Source: Heliocidaris erythrogramma
Lineage: Eukaryota; Echinodermata; Echinoidea; Camarodonta; Echinometridae
NCBI GenBank assembly: GCA_025617745.1
Contig: CM046873.1
Coordinates: 26,053,410-26,117,409, forward strand
DNA: 64,000 nt
Direction of reading: 5' to 3'
The position numbers and the translations under genes were made by a program. The notes beneath the pieces are model-generated. The model was not told where the DNA came from. It saw only the letters and a list, made by a program, of their open reading frames with translations, and searched no databases. This document shows, in pieces, positions 12,250 to 25,042 of the stretch (within the stretch, counting starts at the first letter, position 1; every line of letters begins with the position of its first letter).

Positions 12250-12450
12250 CTATTATTACTATTATAAGTATTATTATTATTATTATTACTATTATTATTA
12301 TTATTATTATTATTACTATTATAATTATTATCATCATTAGTACTATTATTATTATCATCATCATCATTATTATTATTATTATTATTATTAGTTATATTTA
12401 TTATTATCATTATTATCATCATCAATATTATCATTATTATTATTATTCAG
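12250..12450. repeat. (ATT)n trinucleotide microsatellite
   Basis: About 200 bases of ATT with scattered ACT/ATC variants. All reading frames through it (Ile/Asn/Met/Tyr runs) are artefacts. Confidence 0.95.
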
Positions 12451-12588
12451 TTAGTAAGTTATAATTGAGTTATTACAAGTTATTACAGATATTACAAGTT
12501 ATTAGTTGATATTCACAACTATCTCGCCGCGACGAGGATCAAACTGATCCATAATAATTATGCTGAATGCTGAATGCCGTAAACTAAC

Positions 12589-15500
12589 CTTGTCGTACAA
12601 TAGTAGTCAAGTCGATGTCGTCGATTACCGATGGCATCGGTGACATTGGGGTACTGGAGTCGAATCCCTCCTCGATCACCGTTGACGAGGGTGTTGGAAG
12701 TGACCTTATCGTACGTGCAGTCGTGATCGCCTTCATCGGTATCCGCCTTCCAGGCGAGTCGGTAGGTGATCTCCACCTCCTGAATATTTTTTGAAATGAT
12801 AAATGACATCAGGAGGGGGGATCCAGGGAAGCGCGGGGGGGGGGGGGCTAGACGTATACAAAAAATAAAATGTGCCCCCCCCCCCCCGAACTTGCTTAAG
12901 AATTGTGCCCGCGACAGCACTATTAGACAAATAAAGGCTCGAATGACCATATTGTTACAAGTCGGGAGAAGTTGGCTTTATAAGAGATGGGCAGCACTTG
13001 AACCCCCCCCCCCCCCCCCCCGGCCACTTTTCCATATCCAGCAGTAGACATGGTAGGAATATAATATGACTTGGCCTTAAGTTTTAAAGGCTAAATATAA
13101 TACGCTTATTTTGCATTTCTAAAAGCATATATAGGACCACAAGGTTAGCATATTAAAAAAGTAACAAAGATGATTTGATCACATCAAATTAAATACATCG
13201 GAATCTCTTGAAATATATGTTGGAAGGGAGAGTAGAAGGTATAGTTAAACCAAGAGGGGAGCTGAGAACCAACTGGAAGGAAAACATTAACATTACACTG
13301 TAAAAAATATCTGTATTTTTACAGGGGAAAAAATACAGATTAGTTCTGTACTTACTCATAACAGTTAATCTGATGTTATTTGTACATCAATGTCATAGGA
13401 AAAAGTAACAACTAATCTGTATTTTTACATCAGAAGTTATGGCGACTCTGCTGACGCCAGATTTGCTGTAAAATTACAGACATTTTTTACAGTGTAAGAC
13501 CTGGAGTGGAAAAACACTGCAAGAGTGCACTAGAATGGTACAAAAACAGAGATGTTTTGATTTGATTTTGATTTATTTATTCTCCACTCATGGGTTGGAT
13601 TGCCCTTGTCAGCTAATAGCTGTTTTTCAAAGGGGTCCAAGCCAAAAAAAAATAAAAAGAACATATGAACAAACAAATATACTTATAACAGGCAATCATA
13701 AAAATATGAATCATGTACATAGTAACAAATATTAAAACAAAACAAAAGAAATTCATATGAAATTATACATTGGTGAAAGTAGAGAGTCAAACAAAAAGAC
13801 AATGAATCCTAATAATAAGAGAAAAGTGGGTGAGAAAGAGAGAGAGAAAAAAAAAATCTATATATCTATATACTCAGTTTGGGTTTAGTGTATTGTGGTT
13901 GTTTAGGTGGCGTTTAAAAGCTTCAAATGATGTTAGTGTGGAGGAAGGATGATCAAACTCATTCCAGATCTTGGCCCCGCGATATGCAAGGGACCTTTTA
14001 CCGTAATTTGTCTTCGGCTGTATGAGCCATAGTTTCCTAGGGCCGGATCTAGTACAATAAATGGTTTCACGGAAACAAAAGATATTACTGAGGTAGGGCG
14101 GGCATAGTCTATGAATAGATCGGTACATAGTGCATGCTAAAAATTTTGACCATCGTACATGCAGCTGATCTAATTTAAGAGTACGGTACAAAGATATTGA
14201 GGGAAACATATAATCCACATTCATAACGATGCGAAGCGATCTGTTTTGTAGTTTTTGGAGTTGATTAAGATATGATCTTGAAGCATTTGTCCAGACAGCA
14301 TTACAATAATCAAAGTTACTTTGGATCACTGATTTATAAAATAATAGAGCAGTGTCCTGGTTAATATAAGGACGGAGTCTTCTGAGAAGGTATATACATT
14401 TGACTATTTTTTTCTTAATATAATCAACTTGATTTTTCCAAGACAGATTTTGGTCAATAACGACACCTAGGTACTTACAGTACTCAACTTTTTTAATTTC
14501 ATTGCCATCGATATAAATATGGCAATCATCAATTATACTATGCACTCTCTTCAAACGTTGATGTGTACCAATAAACATTACTTCACATTTCTTTGGGTTT
14601 ACCATAAGCTTATTGTCTTTTAACCAACTTGACAGGATTGATAAATCTTCATTTGTTCTTTTTACGATTTCCCTTGGATCCTTTGATGAGGTAAAGAGAC
14701 ATGGATCATCAGCGTATAATGATAAATCAATTTTTACAATGCTTGGCATGTCATTTACAAACAGAGAGAATAACAGGGGGCCTAGCAAGGAGCCCTGAGG
14801 GACTCCGCATGTTACATGTTTTTCATCAGATATATAACCATTTACAGAAGTGAATTGTTTCCTATCATCAAAGTAGTTTTTAAACCATTTCTGTCCGGCT
14901 TTACAAAAGCCATATGTTTCTAATTTTTCCAATAGAATACAGTGGTCAACGGTATCGAAATCCTTTTTAAGGTCGATCATAACTAGACCAACAATGTTTC
15001 CACTATCGATTGATTTCAACCATTTCAACCATGTGTGGGGGAAATGTTACAATCAACCTCCGAACCCGGAGAAGATAATCATGATAGATGGATTTGTGAA
15101 GGCACAGCGTGTACAGTGAGTGGTGTATAATGTATAGACCTAGATTAATGGAAAGTAATGCAAGAGATGAAAATATTTGATTTGATAAAATTGGAATTTA
15201 TAATTTAGCATAATTAACACCGAATACATACCAAGGAGTTACTAGGCAAGCTTGCATGTAACACCTCCTTGTACATAATTATATTACAAAGGCACACAAA
15301 GTTATCACTTACAAGAATATTGACGGTAGACCCATTGGGCCGTATTCTGAACTCTGTAATGTGGTTTAAACCAAGCAGTCAAAACCTGCCTTTTAAATCG
15401 GGTTTTATAAAATCACATTCTGAACTCCGGACCCGGTTTAACTTAAATTCCAGTCTAATGGGGTGTTGCAAGAAAGTTGCAATCAATTGCAAATCCCCGT

Positions 15501-15986
15501 TTGCAATCGATTGCAAATATGATACATGTCAATGGCAAGACTTGCGACTGCTTTGGGGGATTTGCAATCGATTGCAACTTTCTTGCAACACCCCTATAAG
15601 TGTGGTTTAACTTTCTAAAGTAATTTAGAAGGGACTTGAAGTCTATAAGTCAGTTTTAATCCTTAATTAAACTCTGCATGGTTTAACTTAGACTGGCGTT
15701 CAAAATACGGGCCATTTTGATACACTATGAATTATTGTCCGAATTTTCCAGCTTTGTCAAACATCGCGGTGTTGCATGCAGACGCAAAGAAGTTTTGACC
15801 GTAGCGCGCGAACGTCCCTGTGGCCTGTACAATCATGAAAATGAGTTGAAATTAAGAACTTACCCCATTTGGCGTCGCTCTCCATGACATCGTCCCACCA
15901 CGGAAATGTTCACAGTCACCGACGTCGATGATGACCACAATAAATGCGACTACCATTAGCTTTGCTATCAATCCGTTTGGCCTCAT
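12589..15986 (-). CDS. Secreted protein, two 5' coding exons (partial gene)
   Basis: Exon 1 (15986-15864, 41 codons) encodes a signal peptide: a basic n-region (MRPNGLIAK), a hydrophobic core (LMVVAFIVVII) and a likely cleavage site near DVGDC. It continues with CEHFRGGTMSWRATPNG. Exon 2 (12779-12589) continues in phase 0 with EVEITYRLAW and ends in phase 2 after YYCTT. Donors (GTAAGT, GTTAGT) and the acceptor (TTCAG) are good. An HFRGG-T-SW start followed by VE-TYR--W is a recurrent N-terminal pattern I recall from uncharacterised secreted proteins of marine invertebrates; I cannot name a function. Start at 15986 is preferred over the in-frame Met at 16037 because it gives a clean signal peptide. 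The 3.1 kb intron contains a LINE and an inverted-repeat element. No third exon is recognised before the window's left end, so the gene may be broken or have distant exons. Confidence 0.6.
12833..13021. repeat. Poly-G and poly-C tracts in the intron
   Basis: A G tract at about 12835-12847 and C tracts at 12875-12887 and 13004-13021. Reading frames across them are artefacts. Confidence 0.9.
13293..13497. mobile_element. 205-bp inverted-repeat element (MITE)
   Basis: The ends TTACACTGTAAAAAATATCT and (inverted) TTACACTGTAAAAAATGTCT pair over about 33 bases. The element has no coding capacity and lies in the intron of the secreted gene. The superfamily is not clear, and no certain target duplication was found. 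Confidence 0.75.
13535..15040 (-). mobile_element. 5'-truncated CR1/L2-like LINE
   Basis: Minus-strand LINE fragment made of the C-terminal two thirds of the reverse transcriptase (15028-13874) and a 3' untranslated region. That region ends in a short repeat tail of the type AAATCAAAATCAAATC at about 13555-13575. It inserted into the intron of the secreted gene, in the same orientation as the gene. Confidence 0.8.
13874..15028 (-). pseudogene. LINE reverse transcriptase, C-terminal part
   Basis: 384 open codons. Visible RT motifs are a DLKKDFDTVDH block (residues ~19-29, motif A), CGVPQGSLLGPLLF (~74-87, motif B), LYADD (~104-108, the catalytic motif C) and KYLGVVID (~185-192, motif E region). 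They are followed by a thumb region with YCNAVW and a C-terminal RSLAYRGAKIWNE block, typical of Jockey/CR1/L2-group elements. The endonuclease and first RT blocks are missing. The frame has no internal stop, suggesting a fairly recent insertion. Confidence 0.85.
15338..15713. mobile_element. Inverted-repeat element, GGCCCGTATTCTGAAC family (copy 1)
   Basis: Left end GGGCCGTATTCTGAACTC and right end CGTTCAAAATACGGGCC are inverted, with internal GTGGTTTAA motifs. A second copy lies at 40106-40418. Here the element is interrupted by another element at 15460-15594. Confidence 0.8.
15460..15594. mobile_element. Nested MITE, GGGGTGTTGCAAGAAAGTTG family (copy 1)
   Basis: A near-perfect inverted repeat with termini GGGGTGTTGCAAGAAAGTTG. 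It is inserted in the middle of the element at 15338-15713 and flanked by TAA-like trinucleotides. A 3-bp TTA/TAA duplication and the better example at 20874 suggest a Harbinger-like origin (inference). Confidence 0.8.
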
Positions 15987-16039
15987 CACGATAAACTTTC
16001 GCTTTCCTTTCAGAAAGCAATAATACAGAAATTTCATTG

Positions 16040-17685
16040 ACCTATGTTTATTTTATTTTTACTCTTGGGGGGTCTGGCAGACATTGTCATTCATTTTAGA
16101 AGTAATATTTTGTTTTGTTTCCTGAAAGAATCTAGATGTATAAATATAAAGAAACATACAAACGTGTTAATTAGATATATTATTATGAAAGCAATTTCTT
16201 AGTCCTTTTGGAATGTTCAGTTAAAATGACAGTACATTGAATTAGTATAACGAATTAAAACTATAATTTGCTTTGATTCAGTCTACATAAAAATTAAATT
16301 TGTGCCTCTTATTTATTTTGGATTATTATCACTTTATGTTTTAAAAAATCTAACGAATCGACCACAATTTAAACGAATTAATCAAGATATTTTTTCAATC
16401 CTTACCTCAGTAATGCGTAAAGTTTAAATAAGTCCCAAAGTAAGATACATAACTATTACCAAACTATCGGGCAAAGAATGTTCGTCCTCTTGCTGCTGAT
16501 AAAAATGATGATTTCAGAGGATTCAAGTCTATTTTGTACGATTTGACAGTTTGAAATACGACACATATGACCCAGAAAGTTGAATGACGTCGTTATTGAC
16601 GAGGTATAAACACATGCAGGAGTGGGAAACATTTTTATTTCGGGGAAGCTGCCGCACGGTATGTTGTGTTTGTGTTTGAGTTTTTCAGGCTTTGTATGGG
16701 GGGGGGGTACTCACTTTTCCTAAGGTTCATAATTCCGAAATACAAATTCCCCATAGAAAGGGGTTCATATAATTCCAAAAATGATATAGGGTTCATAATT
16801 ATTCCGAACATATTTTGATGCAATACGCCAAAGTTTCGTTATTCCGAAGGTTCGTAATTCCGAAAATGCAATAGAGCCCTACATAACTTAAATATTTGAC
16901 TAGATTGGTTTTAGAGTGCCCCTCTCTCCCCCTCCCCCTAAAAAATATAAATAAATGGTCTAGTGACGTCTCTGCATTACAAACATATTGCCATACTCAC
17001 TTGTCTGTACATAACAAAAATATTATTTTGGTGTCAAAAGTTCATCTTGTTAAAGTACATTTTAAAAGTGATAAATCATGATTCTCTGCCAGCAACTAGC
17101 TGGCACTTGAACACTACCCTTCAATATCTTGGTAAAATGATTAAAATGTCAAAGTTATATTTTTTCACTATAATTTCTGTGCTTTTGTGTGTACCAGAGC
17201 AATCACAGTCATGATGTAAACACACATATATATAGGCTACTTGAAAGAGTGTTCACTTCTTGGATTCGTCTTGTTGAGGCGCTCATACAGATTCACAGAT
17301 TCAGTATTTGCATGTTATAGAGGTGCAATCACCAGTGTGGATAAGACAACAATAGAAAAGTTAATTTATACAGTAAGTAAAACTTGTAGTTGACAAAATA
17401 ATGAATGCATTGGATAGACCTATAACATGTTCATAAGGTCACCGTCTATCATCCATTTGATAATGTCAAAATTTATATATGTATTGACATTTTCTTCAAA
17501 CAAGACATGATTGAAGCTTTACAGTATATACCGTTATTTTTTACAAGAGCAATACTGAAAATGACATGTGTAAATCACGGAATTGCGCTTGCCTCGTAAC
17601 TACTTGGTAATCTATTATACATATTGCCCTCTAAAGTTCATAGGTTTGAGGTTACCACATTATGATCATGTCAAAATGGGGTAAC
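16040..17685. other. Gene-free stretch
   Basis: No gene is recognised. The stretch around 16725-16865 contains repeats of GTTCATAATTCCGAA-type words. A G tract lies at about 16689. Confidence 0.5.
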
Positions 17686-17689
17686 CTCG

Positions 17690-17945
17690 CTAGTCATAAG
17701 GACCGTTATTCATAAGGACCATTTATTCACAAGGACCGTTATCCATAACGCGTGACTAAATGAATAGCTGTTTTGTATGAATAGCGGTCCTTCTAAATAG
17801 CGAGCAAATCATAGACAAATTATGCCTCGCTATTTATAAGGACCTCCATTCATATTAATTAAGGACCACTCTTAATAACTATTCTTAAGGACCGCTATTC
17901 ATAACACGTGTTAAATGAATAGCGGTTCTATGAATAACGAACCCC
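17690..17945. repeat. Palindromic repeat with ATAAGGACC units
   Basis: Many copies of ATTCATAAGGACCGNTATTC in both orientations form a large imperfect palindrome. It is probably a decayed inverted-repeat element, with no coding capacity. Confidence 0.65.
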
Positions 17946-18009
17946 GTCAAAATTGAGTTATGATTTATAGACTTTACTACAAACATCCAATTCCAAGAGA
18001 TATCCTTAA

Positions 18010-18731
18010 AGGAGAATTAAGCCCTGATTACAAATTTACTTATATTGGAAGGTGTAATATATGCCTACTTATTGGCCTAAATCATTTTCTAATAAGATAT
18101 CAGAAAAGGGTATAAATAAAGATATTCCAACACCCGGTATCGTCTCCTACTCATTTACATGGGGGCTGCCATTTTCTTGCTGATTTGGAGTTGTACATGA
18201 ACCATTGAGAAATGTTCCAGTCAGGAAGATATTTTGAATCCAAATCCTAAATTGATTTTCTTCATTACCTTAAATCCCATATGTGACGAGAAATATAAAG
18301 TGGGTGTTTACATGCATTATAAAAATTAAATCTTTATAATGATACAGTTGTCTGGTTTTGCTTAACAAAAATCTATTTTCTTAGGTTTGCCAAACAGAGC
18401 AGAACATAATATATGCACTTTTCAAGTCCATTATCCGAAAGCAGGTGAATGCATAGTTTGCCGCTATAGATGCTCAGGGAAGAAGCATCCATAAAATTTG
18501 AATTAATTTGCTCCGTCCCATACGTTCAGTATCGAGAAAATAGATTTCTATTAAGCGAATATCGATTTTCAACAGAAATATATAAGGAAATCTTCAGTTT
18601 AAAAATAAATTGACATATCTATTCTATATTTTTAATCTCAAATGGGTTTTTAATTTTTAAAAAGACAATTGAAATAGGAATAAATAACACCTTTGAACAC
18701 TATCGTCTTTATTTTTGAGCGTAATTCTCCT
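18010..18731. mobile_element. 722-bp TTAA-flanked inverted-repeat element
   Basis: The ends AGGAGAATTAAGCCC and (inverted) AGGAGAATTACGCTC are bounded by TTAA at 18006-18009 and 18732-18735. A TTAA duplication is used by piggyBac and Kolobok transposons. No transposase frame is present. Confidence 0.7.
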
Positions 18732-19320
18732 TTAATTCGTCTCTTTTTTTCTCCCTTGCTTTCTTGCTCACTCTTTATGTCTCCCCAGCGCCCCCCCCCC
18801 CCCCCCTCTCTCTCTCTATTTCATTCTTTTCACTCCAATCAGGCACTGCGCCTTCTCCATTTTGTTTTCTTTCTCGCTATGAGTGACGTTATAAAAGAAA
18901 CATACAAGTCCAAGGGTATACTCCCTCCGATGTGGTGTTTGTTTACACACCCTGGGATCACCAATCATCCTACTTTTGAAATTATATCTATCACGGTTTG
19001 ATGTTTACGTGTCTGTCTCGTCCAGTCCATGACCATGATCTGATTTATATTTTCTTTTTTTATATACTTCAGGAAGTCCGGGACTTCGTTACAAAATTCA
19101 AATAGAATGGCATTTGATCCTCAAATAGGTATTCCAATTTGACTTCTTTTAAAAAAAAACCTTTTTTTATCACTTTAAGACAATATATAACATTGAATAG
19201 TATAGGTGTGGCAACGTCTCAGGCCCTAAGCTTATATTGCCTATTCAGATGCCGCGGGGCGTTTTTGAGAGGGGGAAGGGGCTGATTTGATTTCACTCAC
19301 TAATTAAAATCTTCGCATTC

Positions 19321-19411
19321 CCCCCCCCCCCTGAGGTTTTATGAAGCGTTTCTTTACTCAAAAGAGTGGGGGCTGCAGCCTCCCAGCCCCCCCCCCCCCC
19401 CCCCCCCCCCC
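19321..19411. repeat. Poly-C tracts
   Basis: C tracts of about 12 bases (19321) and more than 20 bases (about 19387-19411) in non-coding sequence. Confidence 0.9.
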
Positions 19412-19476
19412 GTTCCATAGTATTGGCGTTGCTCCTGTATTCAGACCGGTTTATTAAAGCTAATTGACCTACTACT

Positions 19477-19622
19477 GGCCCCGTTTCATAAAACTTGTTA
19501 TCAGTGACAACTGCCACATTTCTGTGATAATTTGCTCTCAGCCAATCAGATGCAAGGATTTCAGTAGCTTATAACAGATATTGCAGCTGGTTATTGATAA
19601 CAAGATTTATGGAACGGGGCCC
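19477..19622. mobile_element. MITE, GTTTCATAAAACTTGTTATC family (copy 1 of 6)
   Basis: Ends GGCCCCGTTTCATAAAAC and (inverted) GGCCCCGTTCCATAAATC. The core AGCCAATCAGATGCAAGG is shared with copies at 25043, 39272, 40711, 42339 and 44444. Confidence 0.85.
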
Positions 19623-20105
19623 TGTTTGATTATTATCATGACCATACTATGTAATGTGATGTACCATGCAAAATAAATAAATAAATGAATGCAGAGACAA
19701 ATACATGGCTCTTTGGGGCGTGTCTGGCCTGAACTGTACGAGGGAAATTAAAATTTATAAACTCGTTTATATAAAAACAAATGGGCAGTTTCTTTTTTAA
19801 AAAATCTAGTACCTAGCACATCATTAAAGAGACATCTTATAATTATTTATTTTTCTATTCACTGAAGTATTTATTTCTAACAGTACATATTACATTCATA
19901 GACATAGACAAGATATTCAGTTACTTACAACATTCATAAGCGAGAAACTTATTTTAAATAGCTGTTGGTGTTTCCGTACCCCTTAGCTTCGAGTTTAACT
20001 CGCACTGTGTATAATCTTTGCCTATACCAAGAAACTCCTATATAGCTTAATTCCCGTTGAATACGGTGCTTCAATTCCATTACGTCGTTACATGCACTAA
20101 TCAAG

Positions 20106-20382
20106 CAGTGGCGTATCCAGGGGGCGCAACAGGCCCCCCCCCCCCTATTGGCCGTCGTAAAAAAAAAAAAAACTAGCAACAACAAAAAAATCCTCATACC
20201 AATTGAAAATATTGTTCATTAAATAGGCTTCAAAATTGGTCACATATAGCACTATTTTGCATCTCAGCCCTTCTTCAGAAGCAAAAATTTTCCAAAGACC
20301 CCTCCCCCATGACGGCGATCAATAATTCCTGGCGCCCCCCCCCCCCCCCCCCCTCTATTGGGAAATCCTGGATACGCCCCTG
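20106..20382. mobile_element. hAT-like MITE (CAGTGGCGTATCCAGG ends)
   Basis: Left terminus CAGTGGCGTATCCAGG and right terminus (inverted) CAGGGGCGTATCCAGG. CAG-type ends with this consensus are common in hAT-derived elements. It carries C tracts at 20134 and 20335. A decayed relative is at 49655-49860. Confidence 0.75.
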
Positions 20383-20454
20383 AGTCCAAAAAAAGTCTAC
20401 ACTTAGAAAATTGCTTTTTTGTTTCAAATTCAGTTATGAACGCAAAATTATCAT

Positions 20455-20796
20455 ACATACTTTGAAAGAATATACCAAATGTATGAGTAGAAAGAGCAAA
20501 AATTTCTGCACACATTGTGTCTATTTTTCTTGCATGACCATATTGCGTTTGATGCCAGGAATTTTAAAAAGGAGAAGAAGCTTCAAAATCCTTAAAATTG
20601 CCACCACATTGAGAGGTTAAAAATTGGCAATCTGTTCAATTTTTCGAATAAGTTGCTTACGATGTATATTGTTTTCAAAGACATTACAGTTTGTTAGAAC
20701 CATGCGGCACTAAAAGAAAAATATTATTGTTGCCAATTTGAAGAACAAAATGTGATCAATTTAGCCCTTAAATAATTCCTGTCCTGAAAGGGTTAG
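20455..20796. mobile_element. Truncated element, CCTTTCAGGACAGG family
   Basis: Shares its right end (CCTGTCCTGAAAGGGTT) and the internal GAGCAAAAATTTCTGCACAC stretch with elements at 37147-37429 and 43164-43780. The left end is lost or diverged. Confidence 0.6.
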
Positions 20797-20873
20797 TAAC
20801 TAGTCAGTGACGGGATAATTGCCTCAGGCTTGATTAGCGTGTAATAACGGGCCTCACATCTTAGTTGGCTTAT

Positions 20874-21047
20874 GGGGTGTTGCAAGAAAGTTGCTATCAA
20901 TTGCAAATTGTAAAGCAAATTAGAACAACCATTCTGAATGGTTCAGGGTCTGCCCATTCAAGAAGATGCGCTTGCAACAATGATTTTGAGTGGTCAGTAC
21001 CGATCAGTTGCAACTTGCAAGCAATCGCAACTTTCTTGCAACACCCC
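20874..21047. mobile_element. MITE, GGGGTGTTGCAAGAAAGTTG family (copy 2)
   Basis: Ends TGGGGTGTTGCAAGAAAG and its inverse, flanked by TTA on both sides. The 3-bp TTA duplication fits PIF/Harbinger elements. Confidence 0.8.
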
Positions 21048-21049
21048 AT

Positions 21050-24000
21050 TAGTGTACCGATAGCGTTGATGAGCCTTAAACATATATCATGTTCCTAATG
21101 TTTGTACTCGAAAGATTAATACACATGATTATCCATTTGAATAAATATAATTGATTCAAGGTGAAAGACATTATACACATTGCATCACAGATAAAAACGC
21201 ACGTCCTACATAGTAATAGTCACGTAACAAATATAATCTAGAGATTTCCTTTTCCTCCCTATACATACAACCAGTTATATAAATCATCTTTCGCTATACA
21301 TATAATTAGATATATACATGAATTTACAAGGCTAAAATTTGAGGCCATTAATCAAAATCAAGGTGCAGATTATGAGGTAATATATCGATTTAAAAATTAT
21401 CTTCAACGAAAAATCAAGTTTTCATAATTTTCAGAAAACCTTGACTCAACTGACTATAAAGAGATAGGATGGTCAAATGTTTCTTAAAAGTTGTAAAAAT
21501 AAAAAAAAAACAATTGTTTTGATACATAACTAAATCCCAAAATGTAAAATTGATCTTTTTAGACCTTCATCACAAACTGATGGCTAATCCATATATTCTT
21601 CATCTTTAGCAGCGATACTTATAAACTATATTTTAGTTAACTCTAGGATGTCGTCATAAGCATGGGTTATACGAAGTAATAACTTACAGATGTATGGACG
21701 TTGCCTTCTTTTTTTTTTCTTTCTTATGGTACTGGTCTATTACAAATATCAAAGGCATAGAGATAAATTTTGTTCTAAGGAGTGAAAATCTATTATTTTT
21801 TTTTTCTCAGAAAATATTGCTGAAGGCGAAGTTGTTCCATTTCATTTGTAAATTACAGAACCCTTTATGACTAACAAAATACATGTATATACAAACAGCG
21901 CAAAATAATATCACAGGTATACTTTGCAATTAATATTCTAACAATTAGGTCTACACGTGATTCCATAATTTATATTTACACTTTAAAACTTTCCTAAAGA
22001 CCAATATCAACAAATACACAATACAACAAATGAATTTATACAAAGAATAACATTTTCATAATTTCTGGAGAAAAATTGAATTCAAGTGACCACATATTGA
22101 TACCTTACAAGTAAAATGACAATGACAAACTACATGTACATCTAAAAATAACGTATCCACAAGGATATTTGTAACTCCATGATTATTGGCACTTTCCGCT
22201 TACAAATCTACTCTGCTTATGAATGAATCACCAACTAATATATTCAAAAGCATAAAACTCTGTTTCACAATAACAACAACATTTTTGAACATATTTTGAT
22301 CTGAACAAAATGAAAATAAGAACATACATGTTTAATAGATGTCCAAGCAATTATTAACTGTATAAAATGCCATTGATATTCAAACAAATCTCCCATATCA
22401 TAATTGTTTCAAGAAAGATAAGAATGTAGTAGGCGTATACAATGTAGAAAGTCCTTTTATAAAATCAAGGTGTACAAGTAAGTATTTACGTAACACAATA
22501 TCTTTCCACTTTAAACATATAGGCAGAGCAACTGCAGTATTCACTTTACAAAATAATTCTATTTTCTTATAATATCTCGTCAAAAGACAGGTTTTTGTTA
22601 TTAAACCATAAAGGGGGTGGGGAAGACGGGTAGCATTCAACTCCCCCCCCCCCCCCCCCCTCTTCGCCCCCCTAATGATCCAGTACCAAATAAACTGTCT
22701 GTTGAGTCAGACAAAATGGAACTTGTTTTTATCTGAAATGACAGCAAAAGTATTCTCTGATTCAACAAAATCGATTGTCACCGTCTTTGCTCCATATTTC
22801 AAAAAGATTTCTTATTCATAATGAATACAATATATCTAGCCATCAATATATTAATATATTAATATACTATGCTATGGAATACTCAACATATATATTCATG
22901 TACATATAACTGTTACATCTGTGTAATATCAAGACTTTCAAGAGTAATATGCCTTAAAATATTTCATAAGAATACAGGAATGACATTAATCAACAACATG
23001 ACAATGATGAGTGGCTGAAAGTTAAAAGAATGTGATCAATAATGTACATAGATTGCAACATACACTGTAGTCTTACCTGAACTTGTGCACATAAAGAATT
23101 CCATGAGCATTGTTTTTGTTTTTTATGAGCAACATTCAAAGGTGGAAAATATATAATAAGAATGAATAACAATTCTGTGGCATGCACAACTTCCAAAAAA
23201 GAAAAAAGAAAAAAGAATGAACAAAAAAGTTCATTGTACATGTATATATTGTATAATGTACTCTTGCTAAAAATAAAGCCCAGACATAAAAAGACATGAA
23301 ATGTGAATAGAATTGTGAGACAATGTCTGAAAATATGTGACTGTTACTGATAACATGATTAACATTGACATGACCTTCGAACTTTGACACAGAATAGATG
23401 TAAGTGGATAGGTATGAAACTATATAAGAGATCAGTATAAAGTGCTCTTTAGACTTGCTTTCTTGAACCTATACGATAACTGCTAAAATTGCCTTGCATT
23501 TTATTCTTTGAAATCAATCAAATGTCTTGAAATATATTGCTTCATCCTTTCCTCACCCCAATAAATCCTCCCCCCTCCATTCCTTACTCTTCTGTCCATC
23601 ACCCTTTCTCTCTTTCTCTATCTCTCTCTCTCTCTCTCTCACCCTCTCTCTGTTTTCTTTCTTCATCATGGACTTAAATAATAGCCATTTTTTTCTCTGT
23701 ATCTATCCATCTACATGTATCTTTCTTTCAAACAATGACTACCAGTATACAATTATGTCATCTTGAACACTGCCCCCACCCCTTTCATCCCTTAAGGCCT
23801 GCATCTACAACTCTCCACCTCAATTCCCATTTACCCACCCTCCTTCTAAAGTGACAAGCCACTGACGTGCTGGCGACCCAGGAGGGAGGTCAAAGCTCAA
23901 ATTCCACAACCTCTTCAACGAGACAAGTTTGTTTACACAAGGTCAAGTGCAAGAAAAGTCATCTTCTTTCAACTCTCAAGGGTGTGCCATAGATACCGGT

Positions 24001-25040
24001 AAAAGTTTACAGGGTCTGGTAACCGATACGTCGGCATCGCTGGATGGCAGACCTCAAATTGCATGAAAAACAGGGAATTCAGGCCCGATATCTCTATTTT
24101 CCATAGCATAAATCAGGTTTTCTTCGACTAAAATCAGGGCAGGGACCTTCCTTATCTAAGATCAGCGCCTCGTGACATCCCAAGCTGGCTCGATGACATT
24201 CAATTAGGACCTAACGTTTGATCAAGTTCTCAATCCCACGCTTCATTGTTTGGGTCTCTTTTGCCAAATGCTTTCAAAGATCTATTTACAGTGTATCGCA
24301 TTTTCCTTGCTTCACTATTAAATAATTCTCTTCTTCTTCACATCAAGTTGCTATCGTCTTAAGCATTTGCTTATGATAGTTTTGCCCTCTGCATTTTGTA
24401 AATAATTGTACCTACATCATCAAATGTTTTATATAGAATTATATCCATACTCACTGTATGATTGGTACATGTATATAATATTGTCACTGAAAGATGGTTT
24501 GCAATCATGATGTAACATTCAATTATTTCTATGTAAGTTTATCGCCTCATCCATTATATGTTACATTTGAAAGCAACTGTTGTTTACATTGATTATGAAA
24601 TAAATGCAGAAAAGCATCTGCAAACAAACAAGTTAGTTTGCTACTCATATCAAACCATGAGCTACTTACACTAATGTCTACTCCCTCTCTCTCTCTCTCT
24701 TTCTAACTTTCTCTTTTCATTTATTTCTCTTTCCTTTAACTTCAAAAAAAGTGGAAATTTGTAGCTGTAAAAAATCCTCTTCGAACGTCATGGCGCATAA
24801 AAACGTGGCAAAGACGCATACAATTATTCAAAATCAATATTTTATTCTATAGAGGCAGAACCAAAATATTAGGATGTAGAATTAGTATTCTGAACACTTT
24901 TAAGCAAAAAAAACCCCAAACTATAATTCAGATATGTCTGATTCTTATTTTAGAAGCAGAGACTAAACTAGCAAGTTTCCTCTTTGCGTCTTTCCCACGT
25001 CTTTCTGAGCCATTCCTTTTCGCTAAGCTACCTAAGTGTC
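21050..25040. other. Gene-free AT-rich stretch 3' of the fusion gene
   Basis: Four kilobases without a recognisable exon or inverted-repeat element. It holds a C tract (22641-22661) and a CT microsatellite (about 23605-23650). Part may be 3' untranslated sequence of the DZANK1-annexin gene: a minus-strand AATAAA lies at 24841-24846. Confidence 0.45.
24841..24846 (-). promoter_or_regulatory. Candidate poly-A signal AATAAA
   Basis: Canonical hexamer on the minus strand, about 1.07 kb past the stop codon of the DZANK1-annexin gene. Its use is unproven. Confidence 0.35.
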
Positions 25041-25042
25041 CT

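Noticed and set aside
12167-12464. Open frames encoding long Ile, Asn or Met/Ile runs
   Set aside because: They are translations of the ATT microsatellite and have no protein character.
19949-20100. Minus-strand 45-codon stretch (ELKHRIQRELSYIGVSW and following) that looks mildly protein-like
   Set aside because: No recognisable family, no good splice acceptor between it and the adjacent hAT-like element, and no neighbouring exons. Possibly a relic; not enough to call a gene.
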